Below are positions 31,976 through 44,004 of a stretch of 64,000 nt of DNA, in pieces (the first letter of the stretch is position 1; each line of letters opens with the position of its first letter). Under the pieces are notes generated by a model, which ran no database searches, had not been told where the DNA came from, and worked only from the letters and a program-made list of their open reading frames with translations. Source of the stretch: Acheta domesticus (taxonomy: Eukaryota; Arthropoda; Insecta; Orthoptera; Gryllidae); contig JAHLJT010004567.1 in assembly GCA_031308135.1 (NCBI GenBank), positions 135,732,991 through 135,796,990 of the forward strand, given 5' to 3'. The translations under genes and the position numbers were made by a program.

Positions 31976-32812
31976 CGACCCTGTGAGTTTAGATAATTAC
32001 GAAATTATTAAACTTTCATTTTACTGTAAGAATAAACTTTCCAGGAACATATTAAAAATATTGTAATGAACAGTGGCGCAATCAGGATTTTCCTGCGATG
32101 TGTAGTGTCTAGCAAGCTTGTTGTTTTAAATAATTTTACCTCGATGTTTAATTTAAAACCAATTTTTATTTGTTAATTTATATAATCGCAGTTTGTTTGT
32201 AACGTACATATTAAATTATTTTCATTCCTCTTAAAGGTTAGTAAAAACTACAATTGTGAAAACGTTTAATCGGATTCTTGAAGGACGGACTGAAGGAACA
32301 AGAATCTCCCCCTCTCGTAGGTACAGCACTGTTAATCATTATTACAACTTAGGTTGATGAATCAGCAAGACTTTGTACGAAATTAGTACAAAAAAGTGAA
32401 ACAGGTTAAAAAAGTGAATAAAACTTAATAACTTAATACAGGGAAATACCAATATGCGAATTAATAGAATAAGTTGTACGTTACGAAATATAAAATGATT
32501 GATCAGATTTACTGGTAAGCCACAAAACACCCTCGCAAAGTCACACTCTACAAAATATTCTCCAGATGGCTCGACTATCAGTTGCTAGCACTGCCACTCC
32601 ACACGTCAAAAAGAAGCAAATACTTTATGGATCACGAGCTCTTTACCTTCTGTGCAAAACAGTATCACATGAACCAAATGCGACGAAATACTGACGCCCA
32701 AGAAGCAGCCTTCGTAAAAGTGATACCCTTGCTGCCACATCGCGTCTGATGTAGCATTTCTGAGAAATGTTAGAATCTTTTCGTAGGGCGCCTATTTCAA
32801 ATTATTCTTCAT
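31976..32812. other. AT-rich unique DNA
   Basis: Includes ACAGTGGCGCAATCAGG at about 32070, which resembles one hAT terminus, but no matching right end or duplication was found. Confidence 0.4.
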
Positions 32813-32814
32813 TA

Positions 32815-33347
32815 TACAGGATGTTCGGGGAGAAAACGTCGAAACTTTGAAAATAAGCTCTTAAGACAATTCTAAGCATATTTTGTCTAATAAACTACGT
32901 GGATATTCCGAATAGTTGAGCCGCAATGAACACTCAAAAGTTGGTTTGAAAAACTGATTTACAGGTAAAAATTTGCATTATGGAAGCATAGAAACACTCT
33001 AGAAACATGTGAATATATTTGTTCAGAAAGAAAAATTAAGCGAGAAATAAAAAAAGCACCCAATTTACACAATTCGACTCATTTTTATTTCTCGCTTAAT
33101 TTTTCTTTCTGAACAAATATATTAATTTATTTTGTAAATAATAAACAATTCACATGTTTCTAGAGTGTTTCTGTGCTTCCATAATGAAAATTTTTGCCTG
33201 TAAACTAGTTTTTCAAACCAACTTTTGAGTGTTCATTGCGGCTCAACCATTCGGAATATCCACGTAGTTTATTAGACAAAATATGCTTAGAATTGTCTTA
33301 AGAGCTTATTTTCAAAGTTTCGACGTTTCCTCGTCGGACACTCTGTA
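32815..33347. mobile_element. Foldback (long inverted repeat) element, 533 bp
   Basis: Two arms of roughly 230-270 bp in near-perfect inversion around a 27-30 bp centre (about 33049-33077). The left arm begins TACAGGATGTTCGGGGAG; the right arm in reverse complement begins TACAGAGTGTCCGACGAG. Both ends are flanked by TA (32813-32814, 33348-33349). The right arm carries about 27 extra bp (TTATTTTGTAAATAATAAAC region, 33125-33150). A TA duplication suggests mobilisation by a Tc1/mariner-superfamily enzyme. Transcripts through it would form a long hairpin, a possible substrate for Dicer. Confidence 0.8.
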
Positions 33348-33375
33348 TATACAATTCTCTTTCCGCACATTTCGA

Positions 33376-33847
33376 TTGATTGATTGGCTGATTGATAGTG
33401 ATTCCGGGCGCGTCAACTAACGAGGTCATTGTTCCCGTAAGTTAGTGCATGCGTTTTATCATGAGGTGGCAATGATCCTTTCTCGCTGGATAGCGAGATC
33501 CGGTGCCGACCTACCGTCTACTAGCAGATTTTCCACAACCAGGTATCTCCCACAAGTGTGTATGTAAGGGGTGAGGATACAAGGAAGAGGAAAAAATGAT
33601 CGCGCGGTCCGGGGCCCGTTTGTTAGAATACTGCTCCGGCATGTGCATGGTGTTGATCGGAAAAAACACGAAAAACTACCAATCAGATCAGCCGGCCGCT
33701 AGAATTCTCCTCCTGACAGCGACTGACTTCGACCAGCTGACAAGCTAGAGTCGAAAATCCTGCCACCGTCGGGACTCGAACCTAGAACCTCCCGGTCAGA
33801 GGCACTGCAGTGACATCATCTGATTCACTGAGCAACCTCTCCCGGTA
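33376..33847 (-). mobile_element. tRNA-derived SINE, family A, 472 bp copy
   Basis: Minus-strand copy with a tail of TTGATTGATTGGCTGATTG at the left, and an intact B box (GGTTCGAGTCC, complement of 33772-33782) and near-intact A box (TTGCTCAGTGAATC, complement of 33822-33835) at the right. It is flanked by a perfect 10 bp duplication CACATTTCGA at 33366-33375 and 33848-33857. It lacks about 60 bp of central body present in 29349-29913. It landed just 18 bp from the foldback element. Confidence 0.92.
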
Positions 33848-33857
33848 CACATTTCGA

Positions 33858-34369
33858 CTTACTTTAAATATTAGTGAATAATAAAACACAATTTTAATGT
33901 ATTCAATATTCACATTAATATGTTTTTATCATATAACTTGATTGTCAAAATTGCTCTTGCCTCCTTCACGTTACTCCTGTTATCACGAATGAAGTAGTAT
34001 TAGTAGTATTGATATTACTTTTTTCATGATACGTTTGATAGTGATAAACAAAATAACATATTAATTTGAAAAGATGATTACATTAGTATTTCAAGTGCTT
34101 CGTCTTCCTGAAACTGAGATAGCGCAGCTTCCAAGTACTCGCACGGCGCTTTCTCAGGCGCAGCGAGCCACCCTCGCGTTAAGCAGATCAGTGCCCCATT
34201 AAAACTCTCTTAGCTCATTAAGGAGCTCGTCGTCTTAAAGGGGGTGACTTTGGCGGTGTTGCAAGGAAGGTAATTGCGCGACATGTGGATGGAAAGAAAA
34301 GCAATAGAAAATGAAGATGGCACAAACATCTTTTCAGAGATATAATGTTTCAGAAGATAAATGCAAACC
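33858..34369. other. AT-rich unique DNA
   Basis: Small GC-richer patch near 34130-34190. No element recognised. Confidence 0.45.
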
Positions 34370-34380
34370 ACAGGAATTGC

Positions 34381-34676
34381 GTGCCCATTGGTTAGCGTGC
34401 TCGCTTTCCAAGACGGGACCTCGGGTTCGATTCCCGCTTGGACAAGATTATAGTGTGCACTTTCCTTGCAATGTCCCAGTATATGCTGTGTGACAATGAG
34501 AAGTGTGTGCTGTGTGACAATGAGCTCATTTCTCGGGTTGAGAAGACCAGAATTCGGCGTAGGGATGTCAATGTGCTGACCACACGTACCCCTTAACCCA
34601 TGGCCGCAACGCCGGGACGCCCTGGTAGGTCCACGCATCGTCAGAGGCTATTCCGCCGTAGTACATACATACACAT
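34381..34676 (+). mobile_element. tRNA-derived SINE, family B, 296 bp complete copy
   Basis: A different SINE. The head has an A-box-like TTGGTTAGCGTGCTCG and a perfect B box GGTTCGATTCC (34424-34434); the anticodon-loop region CTTTCCAAG resembles tRNA-Gly(TCC). A body of about 200 bp follows, then an (ACAT)n tail (ACATACATACACATAC). It is flanked by a perfect 11 bp duplication ACAGGAATTGC at 34370-34380 and 34677-34687. Within the body TGCTGTGTGACAATGAG is tandemly repeated (about 34483-34524). No similarity to family A was noticed outside the tRNA-like head. Confidence 0.92.
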
Positions 34677-34687
34677 ACAGGAATTGC

Positions 34688-34810
34688 ATGAAGACAAGTG
34701 GTGGACCTCAGTAAAAGTTGTTTGAATTTTCATAAGCGTGTGACAATGTGAGGGAGCATGCTTTGTCATGCCTGTTGAAGATTTAAGGCTACGAGAATGA
34801 AGGTTTGAAG
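34688..34810. other. Unique spacer
   Basis: Nothing recognised. Confidence 0.4.
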
Positions 34811-35000
34811 GAGGGTTAAGATGAAAAAGTGACAGAAGAAAATGAGTGGAGTGCAGGGAGATCGATAAGGAAGGAGAGAGGGGATAATAGAGTACAAAGT
34901 GAGCAAGGAGAGAAAGTGAGAGGGAGGGAGATGGAGGGAAAGAGAGAGGGAGATGGGAAATGGAAATTGGCAAAAGGGTGGAAGGATTTTGGCTCGAGGG
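34811..35000. repeat. A+G-rich low-complexity tract
   Basis: Plus strand GAGA/GGAG-rich (GAGAGGGAGGGAGATGGAGG). Compositional ORFs only. Confidence 0.7.
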
Positions 35001-36540
35001 CATCGAATCTGCGGTGGGCAGTGTCACAAAGCAGCAAATGAGCAGCGCGAGACAAAGATATGACCAAAAACGGGAGGCGAGAGTGCATTGTGAATCGCGA
35101 CAAAGAATGATTCGTGGAGGCGTCTCCAAACGAGACTCGGAGAAAGTCATAAATAATTAGAAGAAGCGCGAACGAGACTCTCGACAATACTGAACAGCCT
35201 CAGATGAAAGCAGAGGCTTCACAGGGCACAATTCATAAGGCTCAAGGGGATAGGAGAAGAACAGCAAAGGCGCAAAAAAACGCAATCCAATGCGAAAATT
35301 CTTGATAGGAAAGAGAAAAAAAAGTGTATGAATATTTTCGATGGCTGGATTCAATCACTGCTTTTATAACTGTGAGTTTTGGCTTCAAAACATTATTATC
35401 AACACAAACCTTATAAATGATCTTAAGAAGCGCCAGATGAAAATATTGACAGGACTGAACAGGATAGACTGGTGAAAATAAAGAACCTCATAACTTCTCT
35501 TTAAAATCTTGGAACTATATTCCTACAAAACAAAATTCTGGAGAAGACATTTTGAAACATGTCTGACATTAGATTGACAGAGTTATCTATCATGAAAAGT
35601 AAACAGCTCAAGTCTTTAAAGCGAGAGCGAACGCAAGCCAACTAACAAGGATAGTAATGTTCATGGTTGGGTGATTGCGCAGTAAGCATTGGTATGGGGA
35701 TTATTTATTGAACTTTCAAAATAATCTTAACCAATAATTCACATATAAATTTACAACAGTAGTTACAATCATGAAAGATAAGTTACTATTTTACTTCAGA
35801 ACATTATAATAAATGAACGGAAATTCTCGTTTACTTCCCTGATATCCTGTTTTCTTATTTTTAGTCGTTTACGCCTTTGATTTTTTCTGCCCCTTCCCCA
35901 TTCATTCGTCTCAATTCCTCAATTTTTTCACCAACTCTCTCCACTTTTATCTATCTGCTGAGTGGACTTTACATTCTTCTTTGCCGGCGTCATCGAGGAC
36001 ACTATTGTGTGCTCATAGCGGAACAACTGCTACCAGAGCTAGGTTTTACTAACCAGTGAAGGCAGCTCCTCTCCTACAGTTTACTGATATAATCCGTACG
36101 CTCATACTCGCCAGTTTTCTATTATTTTTACCGAGTTAGCTAATAGGTCCATGGCGAAACTACGATAATTATTGAGGGCAGAGGGGTAAGAATGCGAAGG
36201 AAGTGGGTACCAGTAAGAGTGTTACACTTGGTGATTTTAAAAATCTCATCTTACTGCGACACACAAGCAAACATCTAAGGCAGACGAAGGACTCAAACTC
36301 GACCAATTTAAGAGAAAAAGTTATAATGTTGATGCCATAACGAACTCGGCTCCCGAAGTCGGCATTATTGATCTGAATACGTTAAGAATTTTATATGATT
36401 ATAAGAACTATATATGATAATAAGTATACAGAAATTAAGTATTAAATACGTTGAGTATTCTGGGAATGTATTTATTCCAAAGAAAGGTTATGACACAATA
36501 AAGAGCATAAGCAGTCCCTGCCATACATCCAATTTCCACT
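35001..36540. other. AT-rich unique DNA, nothing recognised
   Basis: No coding or repeat signature identified. Confidence 0.45.
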
Positions 36541-36554
36541 TGTTCAGTCCCTTT

Positions 36555-36800
36555 CCCTTAGGAGCACAGAGAGCGCAAGCGCGAGCAGAAGCAGCTGCAA
36601 AGGCGGAGGCAGCGCGGAGCAGTCTCTATCGCCGAGAATCAGGCGACAGTTTACGAAGTGTCTGCGAAGGGCGCGGGAGCGGCTGCCGCTAACGACGCCG
36701 TCACCAGCCATTAACCTCCTCCCGCCTCCTGCCTCCCGCCTCCCGCCTCCCGCCCTCGCACCACCGCACCGCGACCCGCCCCCACATCCCACTCCGCATT
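36555..36800. other. CpG-rich island with CCTCCCG run
   Basis: CpG-bearing unique sequence (GAGAGCGCAAGCGCGAGCAG, GGGCGCGGGAGCGGC) passing into CCTCCCGCCTCC repeats at 36715-36755, just before the next minisatellite. Confidence 0.4.
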
Positions 36801-36832
36801 GCCCCGTGCGTCACCTCTGAACTACCCCTCTC

Positions 36833-37115
36833 CCCGGCCCGCCCCGCCTCGCCTCGCCCCGCCTCGCCTCGCCCCGCCTCGCCTCACCCCGCCTCGCCTC
36901 ACCCCGCTTCGCCTCACTCCGCCTCGTCTCACCCTGCCTCACCTCACCCCGCCTCGCCTCACCCCGCCCCGCCTCACCTCACCCCGCCTCGCCTCACCCC
37001 GCCCCGCCTCGCCTCACCCCGCCTCGCCTCACCCCGCCCCGCCTCGCCCCGCCACGCCTCACCCCGCCTCGCCTCGCCGCACCCCGCCTCGCCTCGCCGC
37101 ACCCCGCTTCACCTC
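36833..37115. repeat. GC-rich minisatellite (CCCCGCCTCGCCTCA)n
   Basis: Irregular mixture of 5 bp CGCCT/CACCC and CCTCG steps forming 10 and 15 bp units (CCCCGCCTCGCCTCA). All frames are open over part of the tract, giving Pro/Arg/Leu repeats. Confidence 0.9.
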
Positions 37116-37149
37116 CTTCCATGCCACACTACGGCCCACCGCACTTTTC

Positions 37150-39570
37150 CCCAGCGATCCACGCAAGCCTCATTAATGCCCTACCTCCTTTTCTCGCCTC
37201 CTTTCGCCCGCCCATCCTTCTGCCCACCCCACCACACGTCTCATTTATGGCGGCGCCCGAGATACTTTGAATGCTAAAGAGACTCCACTTGCGCCCAACG
37301 ATGGATGAGCAAGTTGTTACACATGGAAGCAGAACATAGAACATCTTCGGTTACGCCGTAGAACTAACTTGAATTTCTAAGTACTTGTACATGCGGACGT
37401 GTCTGGGAAGAGTATGGGGAAGGGATGGAACTTGGTGGAGCTTACGCTCATTATGTCTTTGATTTTGAACTTACAGGATGAGTATTCACATAATTTGACT
37501 TTGCAACCAAAATTCATTTCAAAATTGCATTAATGAACTATAAACTGAATGACAAGAATGTGAAGTTGTGTAAACAGCTTTGTGAAAATCAAACATAATG
37601 CCTGAATTAAATTTCATTGATACCTAGCTGCATGGTGTATTTCAGAAACAACTGAAATAAGTTTTGTTTTCTATTTTGACTTCTTGGTGTAGTCACATTC
37701 TCTGTATGTATGAGATTCATCAGTGAAGCAGATCTAGCACGTCATGTTATTCTTGGATGTTTTGAAAGAGAACTTGAAGAAATTGGTTCCATGGTGTCGT
37801 ATACTGTTTAGCCGCACTAGAAGTCTTAGTCCAAAATGACAAGTAATTTTCTCTGACTTGTGTGGTTTCTGTAAGCTAATAAGAAAGTAAACTATTCAGT
37901 TAAAATAATTAGAACACAATTCTTTACTGATATTTGAGATAATCAATAATTAATGCTTTTGGTTCTACGAAAATACAGCTGCTTGGTAGAGTTAATTATT
38001 AGTACTGAGTTACCAAAATATTGGTTGTAAATAATACTGCAAACTATTTGCATTGAAGAAACTAGAAGGATAGTTCCGCTTTAAATCAACTCATGATTGT
38101 ATAATAATGCTGTTAAATTCGTTCATGTTCATGTAACGTCTAGTTCGCAAATTGTCACTAGTACACTGCTGTTCAACTAATCTTGTTTAATAAGTTTTAA
38201 CAGCTTATGGATAGCAAAATAATAAATTAATACATTTATTACACCAATAATTGATTACATAGTTTTTTATGTTACGAATTTCAAATGAGTTATACTCAAA
38301 ATTCACCCTGTAATAAAATTTTTAATCATTTTAAAATATGTTTTAAATGATACTAATGAGGAAAATTTCAAGTTGGAAAACTATGACCCAGATTTAAAAC
38401 ATTAGTGAAGAAATTCCTGGTTTGCTCCGAGAAACTCGTCAAAAAGGCGGGAAAGAATGTGCTATTGTAGTTTTTACCTATTAAAAGTTATCAGTACGTA
38501 TTCTCCTTTTATATAGTACACTATTATCATTCTATATATTATGATTTCTCCGACAAAAATTTAAACAAGCCAAAATCAGATATTTTAATGAAACCATTAT
38601 GGGGTTCACGTTGTGTACAATTAAATAAGAGAATAGCTTTTGACATCATAAATAATTAGTAAGTGAATAATATTCTGAAACGGATCTTCTGATAAAATAT
38701 TTAAACAGACCTATTATCGAAAAGCAAATGACACTTTTACGTTACCGGCGAAGTTAATGTAGCCACTTTTTTATTAGCCGAAAGAGCATTTGTGTTTTTC
38801 ACCGCACACAAAGTTTCGTCTCTTTCTCAAAATTTGTAATCTAATCAATGAATTTTGATGTTAAGAAATAAATGATCTATTTTAGTCGAGAAAGAAATGA
38901 AGGCTGTATCAATTTTTTAAAATCATTATAATGGACACACTATGGATACATTATATAAGACACTACCACACAGTAAGAGAGTGAAGTATTTAATGTTTAA
39001 TGTGACTCATATATTATTTAATGGTAAAGTGAAATGGTTCAATAGTATTTTGTATCTGAATGATTTGGATTAATCTCACTTCTGTCAATTCACCTTCACA
39101 TAATCACCAAAATGTCGGTGTCCTTTCATTACTGCATAGAATCAATATATTTTCATTTCTGTTTCGTTTAAATGCTGTTGGATTGACCATAGTAATACAG
39201 TAGCCTAGATACCCGGACTAGATGTCACGTGAAGTTAATTAATTGAATGATATTCTCGTTGAGCTATTCAATTATGCCTATCAGCTTTATGCATCAAAGA
39301 TGACAGCGGACGACTGGTCTGAAGCGGAGAAGCAAAGCTTCGCTACTAGTGCATTGGGCTCGAGTACGATAAATGAATCTGTATAATGTACGATTCAGCA
39401 CATTTTCATGGTTGAAGATTTTAAGGGTCTGCTTTTTATGAGGTTCTTAATAATTTTGTATTTTATTATACGTTTTATCAATTGAGGCAATCCAAAAAAA
39501 ATAAATTATAAAGATAATAGTTGCAAAAAGTACATGTATCGTGTAGAAGCTAAAAAAGAAAACCTAATTA
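37150..39570. other. Long AT-rich unique stretch, nothing recognised
   Basis: About 2.4 kb with no ORF above 60 codons after the first 200 bp, no tandem structure and no recognised element. AGCAAAGCTTCGCT near 39332 is a small hairpin. Confidence 0.5.
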
Positions 39571-39579
39571 GTTACGAGT

Positions 39580-39643
<64 letters not shown>
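39580..39643. repeat. (CT)n microsatellite
   Basis: Near-pure CT run with two TTCT interruptions. Confidence 0.97.
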
Positions 39644-39644
<1 letters not shown>

Positions 39645-39646
<2 letters not shown>

Positions 39647-40430
39647 GCACCAGCTTAAATTAAAAATGTAACAGATGAAGGGAGTTCTAATGCTATGGTG
39701 AGAAGACGACGGCAGAAGTTGTGATGAGCAGAAGGAGAGTGGACTTATACGTCGTAATGTGTGGGGATGTAAACCGGAGATATCCAGAGGAGTCCTCCGA
39801 AATGTATAGAATATGGTAGTGGAGAGAAATCGTCGTCCAAGTGTAATGTGAAATCTGATCAAAGAGAAGTGTCCATGAACTACCTACGTTATTTACATAG
39901 GAAGGCAAAGTTGTTACATAGGAAGACAAACAAGTTCCATTAAAAATACAAAATAACTTAACAGGATAAAAATTGATTTAATCATGGCCATTTAATATAA
40001 TGAAGTGCCGACACATAGCGTATGGTACGAATGGGCAGACTAATGAATGTAAATATTGAGTGAAAGATTTTATTTGTTTTAGGACTAAAAGGGTTTATTG
40101 TTGCCGTTTTTTTAATTTAAAGTGAATGATACAGTACCGTCATACATGTGTCTATGAATTGTTTTTAAAGAGGAAGCAAAATAATCTTGAATATTTCATA
40201 ATAAGTCAGTTTCATTAGGGAAGAAATTAATGGTATAGTCATTTCAGTAGTAAGAATAACTCCTGAACTAAAAAAATAATTTATCAAAGGAACTCAAGTC
40301 CCTTCGTAGGGGAGTCGTAAATTCACAAATGTAATGTTTAGCTTAACAGTTATTAAATTGAGCCTTATTCTTGATCAGCTGTTCAACTTTCCGTGGTGCC
40401 GCCTAGAGCAGTCAGTAGCGAATGAATCCG
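39645..40430. other. AT-rich unique DNA, nothing recognised
   Basis: No coding or repeat structure recognised. Confidence 0.5.
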
Positions 40431-40439
40431 AGTAGCAAC

Positions 40440-40800
40440 ACATCGCATCCCATTGTGCTCGAACGCGGTGTACGAAGCTGAGCGTTCGCCTGAGCGTTTG
40501 TCATCGAGGCTGCTTTGTTAATGCTTAATTAATGGGCGCTCATCATTCTCTGCCTTTGGCGCCGGTGAAGGATTGTGTTTGAGCGTCGTATTGGCGCTGG
40601 TGCCTGGGGAACCCATCCTATTGTGGCAACGGCCGTTACCGGAGCACGTTCGTCGTTTATAGCCCCAGCTCGCGAACTCTCGTCGTATGTCTCCCTCGTA
40701 GCTCGGTCGGGGAGGCTAGGCTTGTGTGCTCTCCAGCTCATCGGTTAGAAAGCGGTTCCAGCTTGCGATCGCACGCGAGCTTGTTTATATGCGAGGTCGG
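40440..40800. promoter_or_regulatory. CpG-rich island with SOX-like and homeodomain-like words
   Basis: A 350 bp unique, CpG-rich island in AT-rich DNA, with no tandem repeats and no domain in the overlapping ORF. It contains CTTTGTTAATGCTTAATTAA (40511-40530): a CTTTGTT word like SOX sites, immediately followed by a palindromic TTAATTAA. It also has ATTGGCGC and AACGGCCGTTACC (palindromic core AACGGCCGTT). Of all CpG islands here it is the least repetitive, so the best regulatory candidate; function remains inference. Confidence 0.35.
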
Positions 40801-42240
40801 TACGTTTTTCAACAGAAATTCGAACTGATGAAAATGTAAATATTTTTACTGGAAACACAAGGTAAACGTTCAATTAGGAAATCAGAATACCGTGAACTCT
40901 GAGAAGCTTCTATTCAGCAGTGGGTTGAACTTTGAGAATGCTTTTTTTAAACTTCATTTTACGTACACCGGTGTCGGTTGTGTCTCCATAACACTTTTTT
41001 AGCACGTTGCAATAATACATTGCTTTAACAAGCAGCGTAGGTTCTATTTTAACTGATGGGTTGCTATTCTAAAACTAACATCTCTTTCAGAAGTGGTTCT
41101 TAAGTGACAGTGAATTGCTGCTCTACAAATATTACAAATGGGGTCGCTTCTTCTTGTGTTTTTGTGAGGATTACGTAATCCAAACAATTTTTTCATGACC
41201 ATTGTTTTATTAAAAGTCGCAGACTTTCGCGGTAGATGCCAATGAATTGTTAGGTGTTCAGGAGTCCCCGCATCATTGTTTTCGACATTTCTGTAGTAAT
41301 ATTGCATCATGGCGTTGCCAGATCGCGCCTGGTGTTTTGAAGGAGAAAAAATAAATAAAGGAAGTAAAGAGATGGATCACGAATTATATTTGCGTATTTA
41401 AGGAAATAGATTTCTATTCATTCGTAAAAAGTAAGGTGAAGAAATTGGGTCAAGATAAGCCATGTACTTATTTTGAAGTACAATGCACTGGAATTTTTGT
41501 TTTGATTGGATTTAAGTATATTTATGTCAATCATGAAGGCCAAAGACCAGGGAATTGCTGTCAGTTTGGAAAAATGTACAAACCATGTGAGTCAATTTTT
41601 TTGTATTAAATTAACGTGTTTTTGCTGTGTTAACTTAAACTAAAGAACTATCTTAACACGAAATAATTATTAGTGTGGTCATTGCCAACAACATTATTTA
41701 TTAAAAGGGCAACTTTCTATGGCCTAGCCATCACCATCAGTTTCGTGTTCTCTGGAAGCCATATATTGACACATAGTTAGCAATAACAACACCTATAACT
41801 TTTTCATTTTAAATGCCATCGTCAACTCACCGCTAAACAAATACCTTAACAGGTACAGCTGTTCGAATCTCCAATTATTAAGCAGGGCATTCCACGCGTG
41901 ATCCATTTATTCATTTACTTTTCCTGTTTAAAAACTGAAAATTATCTTTGACAGTTTGAAGTGTCCGAGAACAGATTGCCCTTTGATCTGTGAAATTGTT
42001 GTACCATGCATAAACCTACTTTCGAATGCCACTCGCAGCCACCGGTAACAACGTCCGACTCCAGTCATCAAAGTGCGGACATCCTCGGAGGAGCTCTCGC
42101 TAGTTGGAGCGAACATTGGCGCTCTCTTTGCAGCGACTCTAATTGGAATGTACAAGGCCCAGACTCGCCGATCGCGGATTCCCGATATTAACTACATAGC
42201 TATAGCTTGATCACTTAGAAAAAACAACCTGGACTGCGCC
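40801..42240. other. AT-rich unique DNA, nothing recognised
   Basis: Small GC-richer patch at 42030-42180 without recognised exons. Confidence 0.45.
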
Positions 42241-42381
42241 TGCGCGAAAAGTGGCGGAGGGGAAGGTTCCCTCTCTTGACGCTCAGCTTCCCCGCCTTGA
42301 GGAACTACCGTCGCTGCCGCCGCCGCCTCGTCCTGGGCGGGCGGGAAGAAGACAGCCTGGCCTTGACGAACGTCTCTACAG

Positions 42382-42603
42382 CAGTGGTGTCAAGGTCTGC
42401 TACTGGTGGCAGTGGCACCATGTCATACCACGAGCTTCTCTGCGCCACTAGCGTCGAGAGAGGAAACTATTAGTAACCCCGCCGTTTTACAACAGTGATG
42501 GCGCTGTCTCTTGCGGCGGGGTTATGAATTGCGTGGAGAAGAGATTTCGTCGTGGCACTCGCGCCACGGACTCCCACTCGTGGCTTCGACCTTGACAACA
42601 CTG
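42382..42603. mobile_element. hAT-like MITE, 222 bp, copy 2
   Basis: Same family as 19967-20191: left end CAGTGGTGTCAAGGTC, right end in reverse complement CAGTGTTGTCAAGGTC, and closely similar body throughout. Flanks CTCTACAG and CTACACAG share six of eight positions, a decayed 8 bp target duplication. Confidence 0.8.
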
Positions 42604-42619
42604 CTACACAGTGTTGAAG

Positions 42620-42735
42620 TGTGAGAACTAAGTTGCGAGAACGAATCAATTATCGTTGCAGGCGGTACTTAAGTTCAACTGAGCTCCCCCTCGGGAGCAG
42701 TGGGGGATGGCTTCGCCATGCCTCCCGACGTAAGC
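42620..42735. other. Short spacer
   Basis: Holds the small palindrome GGCTTCGCCATGCC context at about 42709-42722. Nothing else recognised. Confidence 0.3.
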
Positions 42736-43158
42736 GTCGCCATGTCGGTTTTTTCTAAGTGGTTGAGCAGTAGGACGAATTCAGTCGCAGTCTGGAGGAG
42801 AATTCCAACGGACCGTTGCTACAATCGGTATCTTTCAGTGGTTTCTCGATCAATACCAGGCGAATGGCAGAGTAGCACCCTTACAAACGGGCCGCGGACT
42901 TGGCGCGATATTTCTTTCCTCTTCCTTGCCCCACAATCACCTTTTTCACGTACACTTACTTGCACTACACAATCGCACACGTTGTTAGCTGAAAGGTTGT
43001 CTCGGCTGGGGCGGTGCTGTGATAAGAGAGATACCTGGAGTGAGAAATACTCCGTATATATCGGAGCCGTATCTTGTCATAGGGAGAGAAACAGCGCCAC
43101 CTTTGGGCATAAAACACCCGCTACACTAACGGCATTAAAGATCACGCGATTGATGTGA
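42736..43158 (+). mobile_element. tRNA-derived SINE, family A, plus-strand copy without head boxes
   Basis: Diverged copy in plus orientation. Matches include GACGAATTCAGTCGCAGTCTGG, CTCGATCAATACCAGGCGAA, CTCGGCTGGGGCGGTGCTG and the tail-proximal ACACTAACGG. The tRNA-like head is absent or unrecognisable, and the tail is reduced to GCGATTGATG. Confidence 0.75.
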
Positions 43159-43470
43159 ATGGAAAAATTAATCAAGTCCACTGTGGGCACCACCACTGAA
43201 ACTAAGTCAACAAATTGAAAATGATAATTAATTTATTTTCATCATTTGATCACACATCTTATATTCTAATTATTCCCATAAATTTATTAGAACTCGTTTA
43301 TTATTACTGATCATCCCATCATCTTATTGATTATTACTAAGATATTACTATATTAATAATTTTGATATGAAGTATTAATGTTATGATTAACTAATCTATT
43401 TCATCAGAAGTGGTCGTTAATTACCATAATATGATTTAAGATACGTCAGCAATGCCGAACACCGTTTACC
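43159..43470. other. AT-rich unique DNA
   Basis: Nothing recognised. Confidence 0.5.
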
Positions 43471-43474
43471 CTGC

Positions 43475-44000
43475 CGTCTTAGCAGCTTATCCTCTCTGCT
43501 ACCTCTCTGCTTTCCTTTCCTATTTCATCCCCGCCACCATCTGTCTTCGCCTCCGTCATCATCATCCCCAGCTTCAGCTACCTCCCAGCTATGGATCTCG
43601 CATCGTCGTTTCCGTCCCTTCATGCCCTTCGCCCATAACCTCCCTTTCTTCCCGGCTTCAATTCTCCTCAGTCTAGAACTTTGCCTACACCTCCACGTTC
43701 GCGTCTTATTCCTCCTACATCCCCACCTTCACCTTAACCTCTGCCATCACATCCATCACGATCGTTAATTTCACCTCAGTTTTAGGCTTTGCCGACGCCT
43801 TCACCTTCTCTTCAGTCTCCATATTAGCCCTGCCTTGACTTTCTACATCACCATCGTCACTGTTATCGCCTTCCCGTTTATCTTTTCTTCGTTTTTAACT
43901 TCACCTCAGCCTTCGTCTCCGCTTAGCCTTCACATTCCCTGCCGTCTCCCCAATCACCTCCGCCACAACCTGGCTTCCTCACCTCCTCGGCGTCCCCTCC
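43475..44000. repeat. C+T-rich low-complexity segment
   Basis: Plus strand rich in CACCTC, CTTCAC and CGCC words without clear period; similar in character to 2.6-3.3 kb. Confidence 0.55.
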
Positions 44001-44004
44001 AGCG

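Noticed and set aside
32070..32110. hAT terminus CAGTGGCGCAATCAGG
   Set aside because: No matching inverted end or 8 bp duplication found in the following 1.5 kb.
33771..33835. Functional tRNA gene on the minus strand
   Set aside because: A and B boxes are present, but the cloverleaf does not close and the sequence is the head of a SINE with defined ends.
34381..34445. Functional tRNA-Gly gene
   Set aside because: Head of SINE family B; acceptor stem is not complementary, and the SINE body and target duplication follow.
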